DNA of 19,911 nt, from NCBI GenBank assembly GCA_041687295.1, contig JAWLCG010000042.1:1-19911 (forward strand), in the 5' to 3' direction. The notes under the pieces are model-generated. The model saw only the letters and a program-made list of their open reading frames with translations, was not told where the DNA came from and did not search any database. This DNA is from JAWLCG01 sp041687295. Its GTDB lineage: Bacteria; Planctomycetota; Phycisphaerae; SM23-33; FEN-1343. Below, piece by piece: positions 15,846-19,911 of the stretch. Position 1 is the first letter of the stretch, and each line of letters opens with the position of its first letter. The position numbers and the translations under genes are program-made.

Positions 15846-16969
15846 CGACCCACCAGTCGGCCAAGCGGCCCGGCTCGCCCTGCGGCGACGTGGTGGCCAC
15901 CGACCGCTCGGCCGTCGCGACCACCGTCGTCTGCGCCGACGGGCTGGGCTCGGGCGTGCGGGCCAACATCTTCGCCCGCATGGCCGTGGCCCGGCTGCTG
16001 GCGCTGGTGCAGGGCGGCACGAGCCTGCGCAACGCCTTCGCGGCCATCGCGCGGACGATGAACCAGGCCCGCGGGCACGACCTGCCGTTCGCGGCCTTCG
16101 GCGTCGCCCGCATCCTGCCCGACGGCACGGCCACGGTGCTGACGTACGAGGCGCCGCCGCCGATCCTGCTGTCCGGCCGGCAGGCGAGCGTGCTGGCCCA
16201 GCGGACCGTGACGCTGGACGGCGCGCTGGTCGGCGAGAGCCACTGCGTGCTCACCGGCGGTGAAGGGCTGATGCTCGTCAGCGACGGCGTCACCCAGGCG
16301 GGGCTGGGCAATGGCCTGGTCGAGGGGCTCACCGCCGAGGGGGCCGGTCGGTTCCTCACTGGCTGCCTGGCCCGCGGCACGGCGATGGCGAGCCTGCCCG
16401 AGAGGCTGCACAACGAGGCGAGGAAGCTATGGGGCGAGACGGCCGGCGACGACTGCACGGCCGTGCTGGCGACGTGCCGGCCCGGCACCGCGGTCAACAT
16501 CCTCACCGGCCCGCCAAGCCATCCCAGCCTCGACGCCCGGACGGTCGAGCGCTTCCTGCGGGCCCAGGGGTACAAGGTCGTCTGCGGGGCCAGCACGGCC
16601 AAACTCGTCGCCCGGCAGATGGGCACGCCTCTGGAGGTCGAGCAGACCAGCCGGTCCGCCATCGCCCCACCGGCCTACCGCATTGCCGGGGTCGATCTGG
16701 TTACCGAGGGCGCCATCACGCTCAACCAGGTCTACAACATCCTCGACGCCGACCCCTCGGTCATCGATGACGACAGCGGCGTCACCGAGCTGTGGCAGCT
16801 GCTGCAGGTGGCCGATCGGGTGAACGTCACCGCCGGCCTGGCCGTCAACCCCGCCAACGAGAGCGGCTCCTTCCGGCAGCGCGGCCTGCTCAGCCGGCGC
16901 CAGATCCTGCCCCTGCTGGCCAACAAGCTCCGCCAGGCCGGCAAGCTGGTCGTCGTCGAGAGCGTGTGA
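15821..16969 (+). CDS. PP2C/SpoIIE-type Ser/Thr phosphatase paired with sensory hydrogenase
   Basis: A 382-residue protein. Residues 1-220 form a SpoIIE/PP2C-like phosphatase with the metal-binding aspartates in place: GDVV (D23), CADGLGSG (D40), LVSDGVTQAG (D155) and GDDCTAVL (D210, D211). The C-terminal 160 residues (NILTGPPSHPSLDARTVERF onward) are not a domain I recognise, but similar tails occur in phosphatases encoded beside HydS. The start ATG overlaps the end of hydS by 25 bases, so the two are probably made together and work together: H-cluster/PAS input, phosphatase output on an unknown phosphoprotein, perhaps an anti-sigma-antagonist or a kinase target. No kinase or anti-sigma gene lies in the window. 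An in-frame GTG six bases upstream (15815) is a less likely start. Confidence 0.85.
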   Translation: MGYLHVEVATHQSAKRPGSPCGDVVATDRSAVATTVVCADGLGSGVRANIFARMAVARLLALVQGGTSLRNAFAAIARTMNQARGHDLPFAAFGVARILPDGTATVLTYEAPPPILLSGRQASVLAQRTVTLDGALVGESHCVLTGGEGLMLVSDGVTQAGLGNGLVEGLTAEGAGRFLTGCLARGTAMASLPERLHNEARKLWGETAGDDCTAVLATCRPGTAVNILTGPPSHPSLDARTVERFLRAQGYKVVCGASTAKLVARQMGTPLEVEQTSRSAIAPPAYRIAGVDLVTEGAITLNQVYNILDADPSVIDDDSGVTELWQLLQVADRVNVTAGLAVNPANESGSFRQRGLLSRRQILPLLANKLRQAGKLVVVESV

Positions 16970-17019
16970 GCCACCCTCCGTGGGCTCTCTTCGAGCGGAG
17001 CAAGACAGCGAGGATGGGC

Positions 17020-17102
17020 CACAGAGGCGCAGAGGACACAGAGAAGAGACACAAGACTTCCATAGAGGGACAGAGTGCATATAGCCCCGGGCTTGCCCGG
17101 GG
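17020..17102 (+). repeat. dispersed composite repeat, copy 2 (cacagag tract + hairpin)
   Basis: cacagaggcgcagaggacac, then acaagacttccatagaggga, then an 8-bp stem ccccgggc-tt-gcccgggg (17085-17102). The order and direction are as in copy 1 at 13969-14042. It lies about 50 bases after the phosphatase stop and may also stop transcription, though no T-run follows. Confidence 0.6.
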
Positions 17103-17240
17103 TCTTCGAGGACGGACAGACGTGGCTGCGAACGCCGCGGCCACGGCACCCGTGTTGCTGGCGCCATCGATCCAAAGCGGCACCGCTGTCGCCGCCCTCG
17201 CTACGGCCGCCCTGCGCGGACTTCACGCCCCAATATCCAG

Positions 17241-17268
17241 TTGCACCTGCCGGCGGATCGCGTATGCT
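17241..17268 (+). promoter_or_regulatory. candidate sigma-70-like promoter for the prepilin-like gene
   Basis: TTGCAC (17241-17246) and TATGCT (17263-17268) are separated by 16 bases. The match to TTGACA/TATAAT is partial, but the position, about 75 bases before the start codon, is suitable. Confidence 0.35.
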
Positions 17269-17343
17269 GAATGATGGCTGTTGGCCGGGCGGGCCGTCAC
17301 CCGCGGCGGGAGTGAGGCTGTCACCTCGTGCCGGAGGTCGGGG

Positions 17344-18342
17344 ATGTATCCCAAGCACAAAAGCAGACGTGGCTTTACGCTGATCGAGCTGCTCGTCGTC
17401 ATCGCCATCATCGCCCTGCTGGTCTCGATCCTGCTGCCCTCGCTGGCCAGTGCCCGGCGGATCGCCAAGCGGACGGTCTGTGCGGTCCAGCACCGCAGCC
17501 TCGCCCAGGCCACCAGCATGTTCGTCAACGAGTATGGCCACTACCCCATGGCCGATGACGACTCGCAGATGCCCCAGGTCGACGTGAACGTGCCCCGCAC
17601 GCTGGTCGAGCTGGTCGGCAAGCACCGCGGCACCAGCGACCTCTACCAGCGGTACTGCCTGGCGTGGTACTTCGCCCTGGACCCCTACCTCTCCGGCGGC
17701 GAGGCCCTGAACCCCGACGACCTGGCCGGCTCGTTCGACCCGGCCGCCATCACCCGAGCCATGGCCAACAAGCACTGCCCCGTCGCCGACCAGATTCCGG
17801 AGGACCGCCTGACCCCTCGGTCCCAGAACAACGAGTTGGTCGGCGTGGACTGGACGATCGGCATGAACGTCTTCTTCTGCCGTGGCGACGTGTATAACAA
17901 CGTGCCCAACTCCGGCCCGCAGGTCAGCCGCTGGGCCAACAACATCATCATCGCCCACGAGCGAGAGGTCGTCCAGCCCAGCCGAACGGTCCTCTTCGCC
18001 GACAAGATCGCCTTCGACCTGGCCAGCAGCCACATGAGCGTGCTCAACAGCGTCTGCCAGGAGGCCTACGTCCACGAGAAGGCCATCGGCCTGGACCGCC
18101 ACGGCGACGGCGCCAACGTCGCCTTCTGCGACGGCAGCGTGCAGTACGTCCAGCAGGAGACCACCACCTACACCAATCTCGATGGCCAGAACCCCCTGCC
18201 CGACGTGTTCGTCTGGCACGCGGAGGTGGGCGACCCGCTGATGCGCCGCACCCCCAAGACCGCCAGCACCTACGGCGACCAGCCCCGCGACACCCGTCAG
18301 CCTTTCATCTGGAACTTCCAACAGCCCTGCAACCGCCCCTAG
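17344..18342 (+). CDS. prepilin-like / type II secretion pseudopilin-like protein with H-x9-DG motif
   Basis: A 332-residue protein. The N-terminus is a short basic leader ending KSRRG, then FTLIELLVVIAIIALLVSIL, the classic prepilin-peptidase site with E at +5 and a membrane helix. The rest is a periplasmic or surface domain ending with an H-x9-DG motif (H253, D263-G264; RHGDGANVAFCDGSV). Large families of such proteins are typical of Planctomycetota and related phyla, usually of unknown function. The ILLPSLASAR variant fits Phycisphaerae-type sequences better than Pirellula-type ones. I chose ATG 17344 because GGAGG lies six bases before it and the leader has the right length; a longer in-frame start at 17281 would give an unusual leader. 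It stands alone, without secretion machinery genes nearby. Confidence 0.88.
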   Translation: MYPKHKSRRGFTLIELLVVIAIIALLVSILLPSLASARRIAKRTVCAVQHRSLAQATSMFVNEYGHYPMADDDSQMPQVDVNVPRTLVELVGKHRGTSDLYQRYCLAWYFALDPYLSGGEALNPDDLAGSFDPAAITRAMANKHCPVADQIPEDRLTPRSQNNELVGVDWTIGMNVFFCRGDVYNNVPNSGPQVSRWANNIIIAHEREVVQPSRTVLFADKIAFDLASSHMSVLNSVCQEAYVHEKAIGLDRHGDGANVAFCDGSVQYVQQETTTYTNLDGQNPLPDVFVWHAEVGDPLMRRTPKTASTYGDQPRDTRQPFIWNFQQPCNRP

Positions 18343-18526
18343 CCGCCCGTTGAAAAAGGCCATCTGGCCTCGACGTTGGAGCAGTAGAGCAGTAGATCAG
18401 GAGACCGCAGGTGAGCGGGGCCCGGATTCAGGGGCGCTGTGTCACATTCCGGGCTTATTCTGCTCTGCTGTTCTCCTGCTCCACTGGTCACCTGCTCTAG
18501 CAGCCCGTTTTTCAACGGGCTGCTAG
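18342..18526. repeat. ~185-bp imperfect palindrome with strong terminal hairpin
   Basis: The left end gccgcccgttgaaaaa pairs with the right end tttttcaacgggctgc. Inside, ggagcagtagagcagtagat pairs partly with the tctgctctgctgttctcctg side. The right part alone forms a perfect 13-bp stem, ctagcagcccgtt (18497-18509) and aacgggctgctag (18514-18526), loop tttc. It looks like a non-autonomous palindromic repeat, and may act as a transcription barrier between the prepilin-like gene and the flavodiiron gene. Confidence 0.65.
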
Positions 18527-18544
18527 CCGTCAGCGGCGTGGCGC

Positions 18545-18550
18545 TATAAT
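18545..18550 (+). promoter_or_regulatory. candidate -10 box for the flavodiiron gene
   Basis: A perfect TATAAT in GC-rich sequence, about 70 bases before the start codon. No recognisable -35 box lies 16-18 bases upstream (that place is taken by the palindrome end), so another factor may help. Confidence 0.4.
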
Positions 18551-18621
18551 TGCCCAGAGGACATCGGCCTGCCCTCCAGGCCGACCCGACCCAACCGCGC
18601 CACGAGCAAGAGGACACGCAC

Positions 18622-19815
18622 ATGACGGCCACGCTGAAGAACCACGTCCACTGGGTGGGCGTCGTGGACTGGGGTCTGCGCCATTTCCACGGCCACGAGC
18701 TGAGCACCCACCGCGGCTCAACCTATAACGCCTACCTCATCCTTGACGAGAAGAAGGTCCTGATCGATACGGTCTGGGCGCCTTTCTCGGCCGAGCTGAT
18801 GGAGCACATCCGCCAGGTCATCGACCCGGCCGAGATCGACATCGTCGTGGCCAACCACGCCGAGATCGACCACTCCGGCGCCCTGCCCGAGGTGATGCGC
18901 CACTGCCCTAACGCCACCGTCGTCGTCTCCAAGCGCGGGGCCGAGAGCATCCCCGGCCACCACCACGCAACCTGGAACTTCCAGGTCGTCGGCACCGGCG
19001 ACACGATCGACATCGGCCAGGACAAGCTGGTCTTCATCGAGGCGCCGCTGCTGCACTGGCCCGACTCGATGTTCACCTACCTGACCGGCCAAAACATCCT
19101 GTTCCCCAACGACGCCTTCGGCCAGCACTACGCGACGGCCTTCCGCTTCAACGACGAGGTCGACCAGAAGGAGCTCTTCGAGGAGTGCCTCAAGTACTAC
19201 GCCAACATCCTCACACCCTTCAGCAACCGCGTGGGGCCCAAGATCGACGAGGTGCTGGCGCTCAACGTGCCGGTCGACATCATCGCGCCCAGCCACGGCA
19301 TCATCTGGCGAAAGGACCCGCTGCAGATCGTCAACCGCTACCGCGAGTGGGCCGCCCAGAAGCCCGAGCCCCGCGCGGTCGTCCTGTTCGACACGATGTG
19401 GAACGCCACCCGCCGCATGGCCGAGGCGATCGGCGACGGCCTGGCCGAGTCGGGCGTGGACTACAAGATCCTCAACATGTCCGCCACCGACCGCAACGAC
19501 GCGCTGGTGCAGGTCTTCCGCAGCCGAACGATCCTCATCGGCTCGCCCACGCTCAACAACGGCGTGCTGCCGACGATCTCGCCGATCCTGATCGACCTCA
19601 AGGGCCTCCGCTTCGCCAACAAGGTCGGGGCGGCCTTTGGCAGCTATGGATGGAGCGGCGAGTCGCTCAAGCTCATCAACCAGCACTTCACCGACTGCAA
19701 GATCCCGCTGATCCACGACGGCATCCAGTGCAAATGGCAGCCGACGGCCGAGGACCTCGAACGCTGCCGTCAGTTCGGCCGGGAGGTCGGCGACAAGACC
19801 AAGGCGCCCGTGTAG
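18622..19815 (+). CDS. fprA: flavodiiron protein, FprA-type O2/NO reductase
   Basis: A 397-residue protein of normal class A length. The metallo-beta-lactamase-like domain (1-250) carries the full di-iron ligand set: H79-x-E81-x-D83 (NHAEIDHSG), H145 (LLHWPDSM), D164 (PNDAFGQH) and H225 (PSHGIIW). The flavodoxin domain (250-397) starts AVVLFDTMWNATRRMAEAI and contains IGSPTLNNGVLPTI and AFGSYGWSGESLK, for FMN. Such soluble cytoplasmic enzymes reduce O2 to water or NO to N2O in anaerobes, often with electrons from rubredoxin, coenzyme F420 or NADH. No rubredoxin gene is seen here. The ATG at 18622 has GAGGA seven bases before it. Its position near an O2-sensitive hydrogenase set suggests oxygen protection, though a promoter of its own is likely. 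Confidence 0.95.
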   Translation: MTATLKNHVHWVGVVDWGLRHFHGHELSTHRGSTYNAYLILDEKKVLIDTVWAPFSAELMEHIRQVIDPAEIDIVVANHAEIDHSGALPEVMRHCPNATVVVSKRGAESIPGHHHATWNFQVVGTGDTIDIGQDKLVFIEAPLLHWPDSMFTYLTGQNILFPNDAFGQHYATAFRFNDEVDQKELFEECLKYYANILTPFSNRVGPKIDEVLALNVPVDIIAPSHGIIWRKDPLQIVNRYREWAAQKPEPRAVVLFDTMWNATRRMAEAIGDGLAESGVDYKILNMSATDRNDALVQVFRSRTILIGSPTLNNGVLPTISPILIDLKGLRFANKVGAAFGSYGWSGESLKLINQHFTDCKIPLIHDGIQCKWQPTAEDLERCRQFGREVGDKTKAPV

Positions 19816-19892
19816 ACCCCGGCGACGGCCACAGCGTTGCCCCTGGGGCCCCGGACCGCACGTGAAGGCTATGACGATGGGCTCGGCCGTAG

Positions 19893-19909
19893 GGCGGGCA
19901 CGGCCCGCC
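19893..19909 (+). repeat. GC hairpin in a planctomycete-style intergenic repeat (cut by window end)
   Basis: ggcggg-cacgg-cccgcc follows the stop codon of the flavodiiron gene by about 78 bases. The surrounding gtagggcgggcacggcccgc resembles common intergenic repeats of this group; the rest is outside the window. Confidence 0.4.
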
Positions 19910-19911
19910 GG

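Noticed and set aside
16732..18363. Open frame of 543 codons on the minus strand across the phosphatase end and prepilin-like gene
   Set aside because: It runs through intergenic repeats and two real genes and has no recognisable domain.
1..19911. CRISPR array, tRNA or rRNA genes
   Set aside because: Read through both strands; no regularly spaced repeats, cloverleaf-like segments with CCA ends, or rRNA signature sequences were recognised.

Overview
The window looks like an anaerobic, GC-rich bacterium of the Planctomycetota, probably near the Phycisphaerae. Three things support this: a prepilin-like protein with a class III-type N-terminus and an H-x9-DG motif, DUF2924-type small-gene loci, and abundant palindromic and 'cacagag' dispersed repeats. 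The lineage is inferred from protein style; no rRNA or tRNA gene was found.

Layout. (1) 1-1799: the 3' part of an ABC exporter half-subunit whose nucleotide-binding domain looks degenerate. (2) 1800-3410: mobile-element debris, made of a small ORF, a DUF2924 protein fused to the C-terminal half of an IS256-family transposase, the IS256 right end, and an IS1380-family transposase fragment cut by it. (3) 3411-7610, minus strand: a two-gene polysaccharide-degradation operon with a secreted GH-A-like hydrolase followed by a heparinase II/III-like protein. (4) 7611-8538: a second decayed locus of the same DUF2924 type, this time joined to an IS5/IS1182-like transposase fragment, then an AT-rich stretch before rex. 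(5) 8539-13779: rex-hydC-hydB-hydA, a redox-sensing repressor followed by a trimeric NAD/ferredoxin-linked (electron-bifurcating type) [FeFe] hydrogenase. (6) 14055-16969: a PAS-containing sensory-type [FeFe] hydrogenase (HydS-like) overlapping a PP2C/SpoIIE-type phosphatase gene; directly repeated dispersed elements flank the pair. (7) 17344-18342: a prepilin-like protein. (8) 18622-19815: a flavodiiron protein (FprA-type O2/NO reductase), preceded by a ~185-bp imperfect palindrome.

How it fits together. Rex should read NADH/NAD+ and control the hydABC genes. HydABC would reoxidise NADH and reduced ferredoxin together, making H2, or run in reverse. The HydS-like protein keeps the H-cluster ligand cysteines but has lost the usual proton-relay cysteine, and it carries a PAS domain, so it probably senses H2 or redox state and signals through the adjacent phosphatase. 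The flavodiiron protein would remove O2 or NO, protecting O2-sensitive H-clusters. The H-cluster maturases (HydE, HydF, HydG) are not in this window. The hydrogenase/sensor arrangement resembles known group A/group C clusters of anaerobes, so it is not wholly new. The less familiar points are its likely planctomycete setting, the repeats placed around each piece, and two parallel DUF2924-transposase chimeras bracketing the carbohydrate genes.
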